Part shown: positions 24,319 through 31,706 of the stretch, piece after piece | Layout: the number at the start of each line of letters is the position of its first letter | How positions within the stretch are numbered: the stretch's first letter is position 1 | Source of the DNA: Brevibacterium antiquum CNRZ 918 | Lineage (GTDB): Bacteria; Actinomycetota; Actinomycetes; Actinomycetales; Brevibacteriaceae | DNA: 64,000 nt | Assembly (NCBI RefSeq): GCF_900169145.1 | Contig: NZ_FXZD01000007.1 | Coordinates: 168,454 to 232,453 of the forward strand | Direction: 5' to 3' | Program-made: the position numbers and the translations under genes | The notes under the pieces: model-generated | What the model was told of the DNA's origin: nothing | Database searches by the model: none | What the model saw: only the letters and a program-made list of their open reading frames with translations

Positions 24319-25890
24319 TCAGCGCAGCGAGTTCCTCGACCGCGATGCCTTGCCCTTCTTGTTCTTGGCACCTGAAACCTGAGCGTCGATGGCTATCGTG
24401 TCAGCGTCGGTGGCCCCATTGGGCAGCTCGGAGCCCTCTGCTTCCTCAGCGCCGTCTGTCGCGACAGACTCCTTGGCGTCAGACTGAGTTGCCTCAGACT
24501 CTGTTGCCTCGGTTGAGACGTCTTCGCCCGATGGTTTCGCGGTGACCGTGGAATCCGCAGATGTGGCTGTGTCGTCGGCGCTGTCCGCACCTTTCGCGCC
24601 GGCATCCGCGTCGTCGGCAGCGATGTCGTCAGGCTCGTCTGCGTCCTCGGGGTCCTCCGCCAGAAGATCGGCGAGCTCCTGCTCATCGGCGATCTGTTCG
24701 GTGGCATGGGAAGCGGACTCGGCCTTGGCCGGGTCGACAGAATCGCCGCCCATCACACCGGGCATGGCGAACAGCGAACGGAGCTGATCGAGCTGGGCTG
24801 TGATCGTCTTTCGCTGCTTGGTCAACAGGTCGACCTGAGACTGGGCCGATGCCACGTTGCGCTTGGCTTCGGCGGCGGACTCTTCGATAGTGGCTTCGGC
24901 CGTCGCCCGGGCCTCGCCGATGAGGGTCTGTGCACGAGTCTTGCCGTCGGCAATGATGTCGTCAGCCTTCTTCACCGCATCCGAGCGGGTCGTCTCTGCC
25001 CTTTCCGCGGCTTCTTTAGCCTCAGCATCGGCCTTCGCCGCACGTGCCTGAGCCTCGTCGATGAGCTTCTTATTCTCAATCTGGGCGGAGTCGTAGCGCT
25101 TCTTGCGATCAGACTCGGCCGCCTGGCGCTTGCCGGCCAGCTCGACATCGAGTTCGTCGGCAGCCTTCGTCGATGCCTCATCGCGCGCTTTCGCCGCGGC
25201 GAGGAGTTCGTCGGCCTGTGCTTGAGCGGTGCTGATCGACTCATCGGCTTGAGTCTTGGCTTCGGCCCGCAGATCGGCAGCCTGCTTCTCTGCGGTGGCC
25301 TTGAGCTCGGCGAGCTCATGCTCGAGGCTCTCACGGGCTTCCTTCGTGGCTGCCTCGTTGGCTTCCTTGGCTTGGTTGTATTCGCGTTCCGCAGTCGCCT
25401 TGAGCTCGGCAGCACGCTTTTCGGCGGCCTTCACCGTCTCGTCGGCGCGCATCTCGGCCGAACTGATGATCGCATCAGCCTCGGATCGGGCATTGGACAG
25501 AGTGTCGTTGCTCTCTGTGTGCATGCGTGCCCGGGCAGACGCGGCTTCGGCACGTGCTTTGTTGCGGATCGTCTCCGCATCGGAGTTCGCCTGAGACAGA
25601 GTCTCACGTGCCTGGGACTCCGCGATCTTGAGCAGATGGTCGATGCGGCTTCCGGGAGGGCCAGACGCCTCGGCGCTGTCATTGGCGGCCTTCTTCAGCT
25701 GAGCCTTCGCCTCAGAGAGTTCACCGGCGATCTGAAGTTTCGCGCGATCAGCGTTGATGACCTGGCTGCGGGCATCGGAGAGGGCCTTACGAACGGACTC
25801 GACCTCGGTTCGCAGCTGCTGCAGGCGAGAATCAACTTCACTTTTTTCGTAGCCGCGCATCGCTGTGCGGAATTCTTCGCTGGGCGTCAC
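24319..25890 (-). CDS. DivIVA/Scy-like coiled-coil protein
   Basis: A 523-aa protein with a DivIVA-type N-terminal motif (EEFRTAMRGYEKSEVDSRLQ, residues ~5-24), then about 370 residues of continuous Ala/Glu/Lys/Arg-rich heptad-like coiled coil, then an acidic Asp/Ala/Ser-rich tail and a short basic end (KNKKGKASRSRNSLR). DivIVA-family and Scy-like proteins organise poles, septa and wall growth in actinobacteria; that role is inferred. Start GTG 25890 has AGGAGT 8 nt upstream, better than ATG 25929. Both high charge and repeated Ala-Glu-Ala codons make it compositionally unlike its neighbours. Convergent with the zinc-ribbon gene. Confidence 0.8.
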   Translation of the reverse strand: MTPSEEFRTAMRGYEKSEVDSRLQQLRTEVESVRKALSDARSQVINADRAKLQIAGELSEAKAQLKKAANDSAEASGPPGSRIDHLLKIAESQARETLSQANSDAETIRNKARAEAASARARMHTESNDTLSNARSEADAIISSAEMRADETVKAAEKRAAELKATAEREYNQAKEANEAATKEARESLEHELAELKATAEKQAADLRAEAKTQADESISTAQAQADELLAAAKARDEASTKAADELDVELAGKRQAAESDRKKRYDSAQIENKKLIDEAQARAAKADAEAKEAAERAETTRSDAVKKADDIIADGKTRAQTLIGEARATAEATIEESAAEAKRNVASAQSQVDLLTKQRKTITAQLDQLRSLFAMPGVMGGDSVDPAKAESASHATEQIADEQELADLLAEDPEDADEPDDIAADDADAGAKGADSADDTATSADSTVTAKPSGEDVSTEATESEATQSDAKESVATDGAEEAEGSELPNGATDADTIAIDAQVSGAKNKKGKASRSRNSLR

Positions 25891-25996
25891 TGAAGTGGAC
25901 TCCTGTCGTGTCAAGGGATGTGGTCTCATCTTCCACCCCTACTCTAACGGACGCACCATGAGTGTGGGGTGCGAATTCTCAAGTGTGGACACGTCC

Positions 25997-26011
25997 TGTC
26001 ACGTTGTGACA
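25997..26011. promoter_or_regulatory. palindromic operator candidate
   Basis: TGTCAC-GTT-GTGACA is a perfect 6+3+6 inverted repeat in the 227-bp divergent region between the coiled-coil gene and the thiolase. Size and symmetry fit a dimeric repressor such as TetR. A weak thiolase promoter may follow: TGACCG 26021 and TACCCT 26045. Confidence 0.45.
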
Positions 26012-26117
26012 CGGCCCCCGTGACCGAGGCCACAGACAGCTCGACTACCCTTGGAGCAGGAAGCATTTCACCGAGTTCTCTGCGCTCGAGCAGGGTTCAA
26101 ATACCTGAGGAGGAAAT

Positions 26118-27308
26118 ATGGCTGAAGCAGTGATCGTCGCGGGTGCGCGCACACCATTCGGACGTCTGCAGGGTGGCCTGTCGTCGCAGACAGCTGTGCA
26201 GTTGGGCGGCAAGGCTATCTCCGGCGCACTTGACCGCGCAGGGATCACCGGCGAGGACGTCGAGTACGTCATCATGGGGCAGGTTCTGCAGGCCGGGCTC
26301 GGTCAGGGACCTGCGCGACAGGCCGCGGTTGAGGCCGGCATCCCGATGCGCGTGCCGGGTGTCACCGTGAACAAACTGTGTCTGTCGGGCATCAACGCGA
26401 TCACACAGGCTGCACAGCTGGTGCGGGCAGGGGAATACGACGTCGTCGTCGCCGGTGGGCAGGAGTCGATGAGCCTGGCTCCCCATCTGCTGGAGAAGTC
26501 GCGCTCGGGCTACAAATACGGTGACATCGTGGTGAAGGACCATATGGACTACGACGGCCTGTGGGACGCCTTCACCGACCAGGCCATGGGCGGACTGACC
26601 GAAGACGCCAACGCCGGAGACTTCGAGTTCTCCCGCGAGGACCAGGACGCCTTCGCAGCTCGTTCGCATCAGCGCGCGGCAACCGCCTGGGAGTCGGGCC
26701 TCTTCGGCGATGAGGTCGAACCCATCACCATTCCCGGCCGCAAGGGCGATGTGACCGTGTCCAACGACGAAGGTGTGCGCGCCGAGACCACACCGGAGTC
26801 GATGGCCAAGCTGCGGCCAGCCTTCCGCAAGGATGGAACCATCACCGCCGGAAACGCGTCACAGATCTCCGATGGAGCATGCGCCGTCGTCGTCATGTCC
26901 CGGGAGAAGGCCGAGGAGCTCGGTGCCCCGATCCTCGCTGAGATCCGCTCCCATGGATGGACTGCCGGTCCCGACTCCTCTCTGCAGCATCAGCCCTCGC
27001 AGGCGATCCAGGCAGCTGCAGAGAAGGAAGGCGTTGCCGCCGATTCCTTCGACCTCTACGAGATCAACGAGGCCTTCGCCGCGGTGGGCCTGGCCAGTTC
27101 GAAGGACCTGGGCGTTGACCCGGACAAGGTCAACGTCAATGGTGGCGCAGTGGCACTCGGCCACCCGATCGGAGCGTCCGGGGCACGCATCGTGCTGACC
27201 CTGGCCCTTGAACTCCAGCGCCGAGGTGGCGGAACCGGTGTCGCCGCGCTGTGCGGTGGCGGAGGACAGGGAGACTCGCTGATCATCACTGTGCCCGCCC
27301 AGAACTGA
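26118..27308 (+). CDS. acetyl-CoA C-acetyltransferase (thiolase)
   Basis: Condenses two acetyl-CoA to acetoacetyl-CoA or runs in reverse in fatty-acid oxidation. The 396-aa protein has nucleophile Cys88 in [25 protein letters not shown], the catalytic His in [11 protein letters not shown], and the C-terminal CGGGGQGDS cysteine. A strong ribosome-binding site (gaggagg) precedes the ATG. A thiolase (fadA4) also lies near nucS in M. tuberculosis. Upstream palindrome suggests local repression. Confidence 0.95.
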   Translation: MAEAVIVAGARTPFGRLQGGLSSQTAVQLGGKAISGALDRAGITGEDVEYVIMGQVLQAGLGQGPARQAAVEAGIPMRVPGVTVNKLCLSGINAITQAAQLVRAGEYDVVVAGGQESMSLAPHLLEKSRSGYKYGDIVVKDHMDYDGLWDAFTDQAMGGLTEDANAGDFEFSREDQDAFAARSHQRAATAWESGLFGDEVEPITIPGRKGDVTVSNDEGVRAETTPESMAKLRPAFRKDGTITAGNASQISDGACAVVVMSREKAEELGAPILAEIRSHGWTAGPDSSLQHQPSQAIQAAAEKEGVAADSFDLYEINEAFAAVGLASSKDLGVDPDKVNVNGGAVALGHPIGASGARIVLTLALELQRRGGGTGVAALCGGGGQGDSLIITVPAQN

Positions 27309-27321
27309 TCCCAACCGCATT

Positions 27322-27343
27322 TGACCCTGAGTACAACGGGTCA
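27322..27343. promoter_or_regulatory. inverted repeat TGACCC-N10-GGGTCA
   Basis: Perfect 6-bp arms 10 bp apart lie in the 52-bp gap between the thiolase and the next gene. It may be a small hairpin or an operator. No T-run follows. Confidence 0.35.
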
Positions 27344-27360
27344 CGATCCAAGAGGAGAGC

Positions 27361-27678
27361 ATGATGCTCGTCGCATTCTCCGTCGCTCCCAGCGGCGGTG
27401 ACAACACAGACGCGTCGGTCCATGACGCGGTAGCCGCTGCTGTGGAGGTGGTCCGACGTTCCGGGCTGCCGCACCGAACCGATTCGATGTTCACCACGAT
27501 CGAAGGCGACTGGGACGAGGTGTTCGCTGTGGTCAAGGAGGCCACCGACGTCGTCGGCGAATTCGGTCCACGCGTGGCGTTGGTGTTGAAGGCCGATATT
27601 CGTCCGGGATACACGGGGGAGATCGATGGCAAGCTCGAACGTCTGGAAAAGGCCCTCGACGCCCGCGGCGGCGACTGA
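27361..27678 (+). CDS. MTH1187/YqgV-family thiamine-binding-fold protein
   Basis: A 105-aa protein of the DUF77/Thiamine_BP family: ferredoxin-like fold with MLVAFSVAPSG at the N-terminus and the conserved SMFTTIEGDWDEVFAVVKEA. Family members bind thiamine-like ligands and have no known catalytic role. aggag lies 3-6 nt before two adjacent ATG codons (27361, 27364). Close behind the thiolase and probably co-transcribed. Confidence 0.85.
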   Translation: MMLVAFSVAPSGGDNTDASVHDAVAAAVEVVRRSGLPHRTDSMFTTIEGDWDEVFAVVKEATDVVGEFGPRVALVLKADIRPGYTGEIDGKLERLEKALDARGGD

Positions 27679-27863
27679 TCGACCCTCGGCGTCACCGTCG
27701 AGGCTCGCCGGTCGCAGCACATGGATCGCCGCACCGGAGCCAGGAGGTGTGGGGCGGGAAGTACCCAGCGGTAAGTTGGGCGCAGCGGAAATTTTCGGGG
27801 AATTCATAGTGACGTAGGTCTCATTCAGGTCTACTCTTTTCTTAAGAAAGAAGGAGATGAACA

Positions 27864-28070
27864 ATGAACGGGTCCACCTATTTCACTACAGCCACCGCAC
27901 TGACGATGGTTGCCCTGCTCGGTTTCATGGCCGCCGGCTTCTTTCCGGTCATCGTTGACTTTGCCTTCGCCATCGAAGCCGTGGCCGTCATCCTGGCTCT
28001 GACCGGGCTTGTGATGGTTGCGTTCGTGACCGTGCGAAAGTCACTGGAGCGTGCCGCTCGACTGTACTGA
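27864..28070 (+). CDS. small two-helix membrane protein
   Basis: A 68-aa hypothetical protein. Two hydrophobic helices (about residues 9-30 and 34-56) are followed by a basic C-terminus (RKSLERAARLY). aaggagatg stands 6 nt before the ATG, a good ribosome-binding site, and a strong hairpin terminator follows, which supports a real single-gene transcript. I do not recognise the family. Confidence 0.6.
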   Translation: MNGSTYFTTATALTMVALLGFMAAGFFPVIVDFAFAIEAVAVILALTGLVMVAFVTVRKSLERAARLY

Positions 28071-28122
28071 TGCAATGCCCGATCGTCGCGTGATTCACAG
28101 TGGCGACGCAGCTTGCTGACAA

Positions 28123-28173
28123 CGGCCCTTGTCGAAGTTTCGGAGTTCGTCTCCGAGGCTTTGACGAGGGCCG
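28123..28173 (+). terminator. long hairpin terminator
   Basis: CGGCCCTTGTCGAAG (28123-28137) pairs with CTTTGACGAGGGCCG (28159-28173) with two wobble positions. Inside, CGGAG pairs with CTCCG (28141-28155). ctttctgttct follows. It ends transcription before the tRNA gene. Confidence 0.75.
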
Positions 28174-28199
28174 CTTTCTGTTCTGGATCACGAATCGGT

Positions 28200-28205
28200 T
28201 AGGAT
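28200..28205 (+). promoter_or_regulatory. -10 box of tRNA-Arg
   Basis: TAGGAT lies 6 nt before the first base of the tRNA. A -35 is unclear. Confidence 0.4.
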
Positions 28206-28211
28206 ATTTGA

Positions 28212-28285
28212 GCCTCCGTAGCTCAGTTGGATAGAGCAACCGCCTTCTAAGCGGTAGGTCGCGGGTTCGAACCCCGCCGGGGGTA
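28212..28285 (+). tRNA. tRNA-Arg (anticodon TCT)
   Basis: Cloverleaf of 74 nt. Acceptor 28212-28218/28278-28284, anticodon stem 28239-28243/28251-28255 with loop CTTCTAA and TCT at 28246-28248, T stem GCGGG/CCCGC with TTCGAAC loop. CCA is not encoded. Two acceptor pairs are G-T wobbles (first pair and fourth pair), which suggests the 3' end was replaced when the prophage integrated here. Confidence 0.95.
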
Positions 28286-28290
28286 CTGCT
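28261..28290. other. putative attL (tRNA 3' end / prophage junction)
   Basis: The 3' end of tRNA-Arg lies 57 bp from the end of a tyrosine integrase gene that reads towards it. tRNA 3' ends are the standard att sites of such integrases. The exact core cannot be fixed, because attR is outside the window. Confidence 0.55.
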
Positions 28291-28335
28291 GACCAGGAAC
28301 GGGACATGTTCCGAGGGTCACCGGAAACAGTGAAT

Positions 28336-28355
28336 GACACGCTTACGACACGCTT
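28336..28355. repeat. direct repeats GACACGCTT, possible integrase arm sites
   Basis: GACACGCTT occurs at 28336-28344 and 28347-28355, one helical turn apart, at the integrase 3' end next to attL. The spacing fits arm-type binding sites of the integrase. Confidence 0.35.
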
Positions 28356-29515
28356 TTGATAAACGAATCAAGCACTCCGACAACCTCGACTGGGCCCATA
28401 TTCGACTGCTGAACGTAGTGCTTCGACGTGACCCCGACCTCGGAGTGTCCAAGCTGCTGGGACGCATTGTCCAAGCTGTCCGAGTTGTAGACGGCGGTCG
28501 CCACGGTCTTCCTGATGGTCTTCGGGCTCACCCAATCCAGCTCGGCCAACCTCCGCACCTCCCGGAACCGCCGGCGGATCCCTGACGTGTCCCACCACCC
28601 GCCAGCCTCGTTCGGGAAGACGGGGGAATCGTCCGAATCATCGAGTGCTTTCTTGCGATGCTTTCTTAGCGCCTCGGTTGCGAACCTCGGTAAGTAAAGG
28701 ACACGCTCGCTCGAGGCCGTCTTCGTCCGCTCCTGCCGCGACACTCCCACTTCATCAAGCGTCACGATCGCGGAGACCGTCATCGTCGCCGGCACGCCCG
28801 ACAGGTCCACATCAGCCCAGCGCAGTCCAGCGAGCTCACCGATGCGCACGCCGGTGCCGAGCATCACATCAATGGCGGCCGCGATCTCTCGACGCCACGG
28901 GCGCGTGGATCTCGTCGGCATGGCCTCGAAGTCGCGCGCCCCCTTGCGCAGCGCCTGCACTTCACTGGCGGTCATGGCCCGCACCGGCTCTGCGGTCGCA
29001 GTCTTGACCTCAATGCCGAGAGCCGGGTTCACCGACACGGCGCCGAGACGCAGGGCCAGCCCGAAGCCTTGACGCAGGACGCCGGCCACCTGTCGGGAAG
29101 TCTCCACGCCACGCTTGGCGGCCACAGCCTGCACAGCCGCATCCAGGCGGGCTGTGGACGCTTCGACAATGCGCAGACCGCCCACATGCTCACCGGCGAT
29201 GCCAACAGCGCGTGCATGGGCCTTCCGCGTTGTCTGCGGTGGATTCTTCGCCGCCGTATACCGGGCCAGCCACTCATCGAGCAGATCAGAAGTCCGGGAC
29301 TCCGGCAGGAGCGTGCCGGAACGGTCCGCCGTGGACATGTCCGTGAAGTGATCGAGTAGTGCCTGCCGCGCAGCGCCCTTCGTGGGCCGGAAGCGGGAGA
29401 AGACGCGGGTGCGCCCATCCTTGCCCCGGTAGCGTGCCGCGGCCCTGTACCGGCCCTTGACGCCCGTGATGCCAATGTCACCCCAAGCACCAATTGGAAG
29501 CGGCGGCCTAGCCAC
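28343..29515 (-). CDS. tyrosine site-specific integrase
   Basis: A 390-aa phage integrase. It begins VARPPLPIGAWGDI, a common N-terminus of actinophage integrases, then an AP2-like arm-binding region (~20-70), a SAM-like core-binding domain (~75-170) and the catalytic domain. Visible catalytic residues are Arg in GTGVRIGELAGLRWADVD, K-T-I-R in SPKTIRKTVAT, His in QQLGHSEVG and the nucleophile Tyr in SKHYVQ. GTG 29515 overlaps the end of the upstream HTH gene by 8 nt, so translation is coupled. It reads towards tRNA-Arg, its target. A longer in-frame start at 29608 is less family-like. Confidence 0.95.
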   Translation of the reverse strand: MARPPLPIGAWGDIGITGVKGRYRAAARYRGKDGRTRVFSRFRPTKGAARQALLDHFTDMSTADRSGTLLPESRTSDLLDEWLARYTAAKNPPQTTRKAHARAVGIAGEHVGGLRIVEASTARLDAAVQAVAAKRGVETSRQVAGVLRQGFGLALRLGAVSVNPALGIEVKTATAEPVRAMTASEVQALRKGARDFEAMPTRSTRPWRREIAAAIDVMLGTGVRIGELAGLRWADVDLSGVPATMTVSAIVTLDEVGVSRQERTKTASSERVLYLPRFATEALRKHRKKALDDSDDSPVFPNEAGGWWDTSGIRRRFREVRRLAELDWVSPKTIRKTVATAVYNSDSLDNASQQLGHSEVGVTSKHYVQQSNMGPVEVVGVLDSFIKSVS

Positions 29516-29861
29516 GACCCTCACCCCTAGCAAGGCGGACGGCAAGCTCAGCGACCAGCCGGAAATCCTCATCGCTGAGATGTTCAAGCTCATCAGCAAT
29601 GTTGACAAGACGATCAGACGACCGCCAATCAGACGGCATTAGCCCCGCGGACTCAATCGCGGCCAACTGCACCTCCCGCATGGGGATACGCAGGCCCAGC
29701 GAGATCGCCTGCACGTTCTCAGGGCTCGTCGTGAACTGGTGCGTGGAGCGGGTCATCCACGCAATCGTGGCTTTCGGGATCCTCGTCGCCTTCTCCATCT
29801 CGGCGAACGATAATCGTTTGAGTTCCTTGTGCTGTTTCAGAAGTATCGGGAGCGTTGGCAT
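29508..29861 (-). CDS. putative HTH regulator upstream of integrase
   Basis: A 117-aa protein with an apparent XRE/phage-type helix-turn-helix in residues ~15-60 (SFAEMEKATRIPKATIAWMT). A C-terminal part follows with EELEHLSDEDFRLVAELAVRL-like helices. aaaggat lies 6 nt before the ATG. Its stop overlaps the integrase start by 8 nt. It may control integration/excision or be a second immunity factor; I cannot decide. Confidence 0.65.
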   Translation of the reverse strand: MPTLPILLKQHKELKRLSFAEMEKATRIPKATIAWMTRSTHQFTTSPENVQAISLGLRIPMREVQLAAIESAGLMPSDWRSSDRLVNIADELEHLSDEDFRLVAELAVRLARGEGRG

Positions 29862-29960
29862 GGGCTCATCCTTTAATGTGCGTGTGGACAGTCTGGTTGA
29901 TCGGGTGGTCGGATTGGATGATGCGCAGACAGGTGTACGGCGATGAGCACCGCGGGAGGG

Positions 29961-30287
29961 TCACTGCTCTGGCGACTCCTTGAGCGCGTAAACCTCCAGG
30001 GACCATTCGCCGATCTGCTCGGACGGCTGCGGCTCATACCCGCGCTCACGGGCACCCTGGACGAGATCCTTGATCTTCACGCCCGTGTGCATCAGGTAGA
30101 ACTTCACCACCGGCGAACCATCGAACAGCTCATCCAGGCGCTCCTTGATGACCTTCGGATTCTTCGAGGCCCTGCGCATGGAGGTCAGGCTCGGCGCCCC
30201 GGCGATTGTGCTCGGCGCTTCCTGGGTGGCACCGCCGAGGATCTGCATCCACCAAGGGATTTTATTGAAGCGGCTCATTTTAGCCAT
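29961..30287 (-). CDS. lysogeny-operon protein of unknown function
   Basis: A 108-aa protein I do not recognise. It has a basic/aromatic N-terminus (MAKMSRFNKIPWWMQIL), a central charged part (KNPKVIKERLDELFDGSP) and KFYLMHTGVKIKDLV near the C-terminal third. AAGGAG is 7 nt before the ATG. Its start overlaps the repressor stop by 8 nt, so it should be made in the lysogen. That is where prophages keep superinfection-exclusion, defence or fitness genes, but nothing in the sequence proves such a role. Confidence 0.6.
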   Translation of the reverse strand: MAKMSRFNKIPWWMQILGGATQEAPSTIAGAPSLTSMRRASKNPKVIKERLDELFDGSPVVKFYLMHTGVKIKDLVQGARERGYEPQPSEQIGEWSLEVYALKESPEQ

Positions 30288-30639
30288 TGTCTTGCTCCTT
30301 GTCTTGAGGGTGATTAGTGCGCGCCAACTCGCGAATTAAGTCGTCCACGAGGCGGCGCTGTGTTGCAGTGAGCTTATCCGAAGCCGGGTCTGGGATATAC
30401 GGTTCGCGGCCAGTGTCAGTAGCGGCGCGTATAACCTCCGACACCGGAACATCGAACACCCGAGCGAAGGCGACCAGTGTCGCTTCGTTTGGTCGGCTTG
30501 GATGCCGGCCGCTGAGATAGCGGGAAACATTGCCTTTCGATATCGGAACACCAAGCTCTTCTGATTTAGCGACGATCTGCGGCTGATTCATACCTCTCTG
30601 TCTACGTAGGCCACTCAGTAGCTCCGATAGTCGACTCAT
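30280..30639 (-). CDS. XRE-family repressor (candidate immunity repressor)
   Basis: A 119-aa protein with a Cro/CI-type helix-turn-helix over residues ~4-65 (LSELLSGLRRQRGMNQPQIV, then SKGNVSRYLSGRHPSRP). A helical C-terminus with LTATQRRLVDDLIRELART may dimerise. No peptidase domain (no LexA-type Ser-Lys pair), so induction would not be by self-cleavage. GGAAGG lies 8 nt before ATG 30639; the upstream in-frame ATG is less likely. First gene of the leftward lysogeny operon, facing the divergent Cro-like gene. Confidence 0.8.
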   Translation of the reverse strand: MSRLSELLSGLRRQRGMNQPQIVAKSEELGVPISKGNVSRYLSGRHPSRPNEATLVAFARVFDVPVSEVIRAATDTGREPYIPDPASDKLTATQRRLVDDLIRELARTNHPQDKEQDNG

Positions 30640-30667
30640 GTCATTTACCTTCCACGATAGGAGGGGG

Positions 30668-30703
30668 CGACACAAGTCTAATGTGTGCTTGCTCGACACA
30701 AAG
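30668..30703 (-). promoter_or_regulatory. repressor promoter region with CGACACAA repeats
   Basis: CGACACAA occurs at 30668-30675 and 30694-30701 (direct, 26 bp apart). On the minus strand the two TTGTGTCG copies flank a possible -10 (TTAGACT). This fits operators of an autoregulated repressor. Confidence 0.4.
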
Positions 30704-30734
30704 CACGACCGTGTAATTCGCTCTACGGCGCGGA

Positions 30735-30819
30735 AGTTCAGAAAGTTTCAGGAGAGGCTTGCATATTCCTAGTCACATGGCCTAGAGTTCAAAGTGTTCA
30801 CGGAGAACAAGAAACTTTA
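30735..30819 (+). promoter_or_regulatory. early promoter/operator region
   Basis: AGTTCA repeats start at 30735 and 30786. GAAAGTTTC (30741-30749) and GAAACTTTA (30811-30819) are related GAAAnTTT sites. TTGCAT (30759) and TAGAGT (30783) could be -35 and -10 with 18 bp between. The layout resembles a lambda-like switch between repressor and Cro-like genes. Confidence 0.4.
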
Positions 30820-30832
30820 AGGAGTGGGTGAC

Positions 30833-31090
30833 ATGGCCACCAAGTACGAAGAGACAAGACGCGGGTTCACCGCTCGTCCTCACAAGTCGCAGATTCGCAC
30901 GTTGATGAAGTTCCAGCGATGGACGAACGCAACCCTGGCGATCAGGGCAAGTGTCTCGCCCAGCACCATCGGCAATATGCTCGGCTCCCGCAACTGCTGC
31001 ACACCAGAGACCGCGGGGAAGGTTGCGAAAGCCCTCGGTGTGGAGACTGAAGACCTTTTCACCATCGAGCGGATTAGGTACGCGGCGTGA
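30833..31090 (+). CDS. Cro-like HTH protein
   Basis: An 85-aa DNA-binding protein, first gene of the rightward early operon and divergent from the repressor. The helix-turn-helix is around residues 28-60 (TLAIRASVSPSTIGNMLGS, then TAGKVAKALGVETEDLF). aaggag lies 8 nt before ATG 30833, which is preferred to GTG 30824. The place suggests a Cro-type switch partner. Its TGA overlaps the next gene. Confidence 0.75.
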   Translation: MATKYEETRRGFTARPHKSQIRTLMKFQRWTNATLAIRASVSPSTIGNMLGSRNCCTPETAGKVAKALGVETEDLFTIERIRYAA

Positions 31091-31647
31091 TGGAGGCGCT
31101 CGACCTGAACGTCCAGAGGGCGCAGCAGCACATGGAGTCAATGTCCAACCTGACCCCGATGATCGAATCGACAATCTCTGAGGCTATTTCAGCCAAGGCC
31201 AGCGTTGATCAGGCCGGGGCCAGCGTGAACAGGGTCATGCAGAAGCTGATTGATATTCAGCAGCAGATTGTCCGGCTCGAGTTAATCAGGGACGCAGATA
31301 CAGAAGATCCTGCCCGCGCTATCCGTGAGGCCCTTCGCGTGGAGGACATAATCAGGCAGTTCGAGTCCGAGTCGTTCGTCTACTTTATCGAAGCCGGCGA
31401 CTACATCAAGATCGGATTCTCCCATGACCCCATCATCAGGCTCGGGCAGATCCGCGGAGGCCACGGATCAATCAGTCCTGAAGGTCTTTCAACGAAGAGC
31501 GCCCGAATCCTCGCAGTCGAGCAGGGCGGCATATACGACGAAGGAATTCTTCACCGTCGTTTCGCAGAGTACCGAGTGGCCGGCGAATGGTTTAAGAAGA
31601 ACGACCGCCTCGCTCGCTATATCCAGTCAATCTCATCACCCGCATAA
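31090..31647 (+). CDS. coiled-coil GIY-YIG/MUG113-like protein
   Basis: A 185-aa protein. Residues ~1-75 form a predicted helical or coiled-coil part. Residues ~95-180 resemble the T5orf172/MUG113 branch of GIY-YIG nucleases: FVYFIEAGDYIKIGFSHDP (Y-F-I and Y-I-K-I-G strands), then a conserved Arg region (IIRLGQIR) and EGILHRRFAEYRVAGEWFK. The domain occurs in phage and defence-related proteins; target unknown. ATG 31090 overlaps the upstream TGA. A hairpin follows, so it may mark the end of an immediate-early transcript. Confidence 0.7.
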   Translation: MEALDLNVQRAQQHMESMSNLTPMIESTISEAISAKASVDQAGASVNRVMQKLIDIQQQIVRLELIRDADTEDPARAIREALRVEDIIRQFESESFVYFIEAGDYIKIGFSHDPIIRLGQIRGGHGSISPEGLSTKSARILAVEQGGIYDEGILHRRFAEYRVAGEWFKKNDRLARYIQSISSPA

Positions 31648-31653
31648 CAAAAC

Positions 31654-31683
31654 GGCCCCCAGCTGCGCGAACAGCTGAGGGCC
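31654..31683 (+). terminator. hairpin after the MUG113 gene
   Basis: GGCCCCCAGCTG (31654-31665) pairs with CAGCTGAGGGCC (31672-31683) with one mismatch and a 6-nt loop. There is no T-run, so it may be a Rho-type or attenuating site. Confidence 0.5.
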
Positions 31684-31706
31684 AGGATCCCGAAAGGAGC
31701 AACAAC

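Noticed and set aside
24706..25893. 395-aa plus-strand frame opposite the coiled-coil gene
   Set aside because: Leu/Gly-rich shadow of Ala/Glu codons; the minus-strand gene has a DivIVA motif and ribosome-binding site.
29515..29608. Longer integrase N-terminus
   Set aside because: Extra residues are unlike integrases, and GTG 29515 gives the usual ARPPLPIG start.
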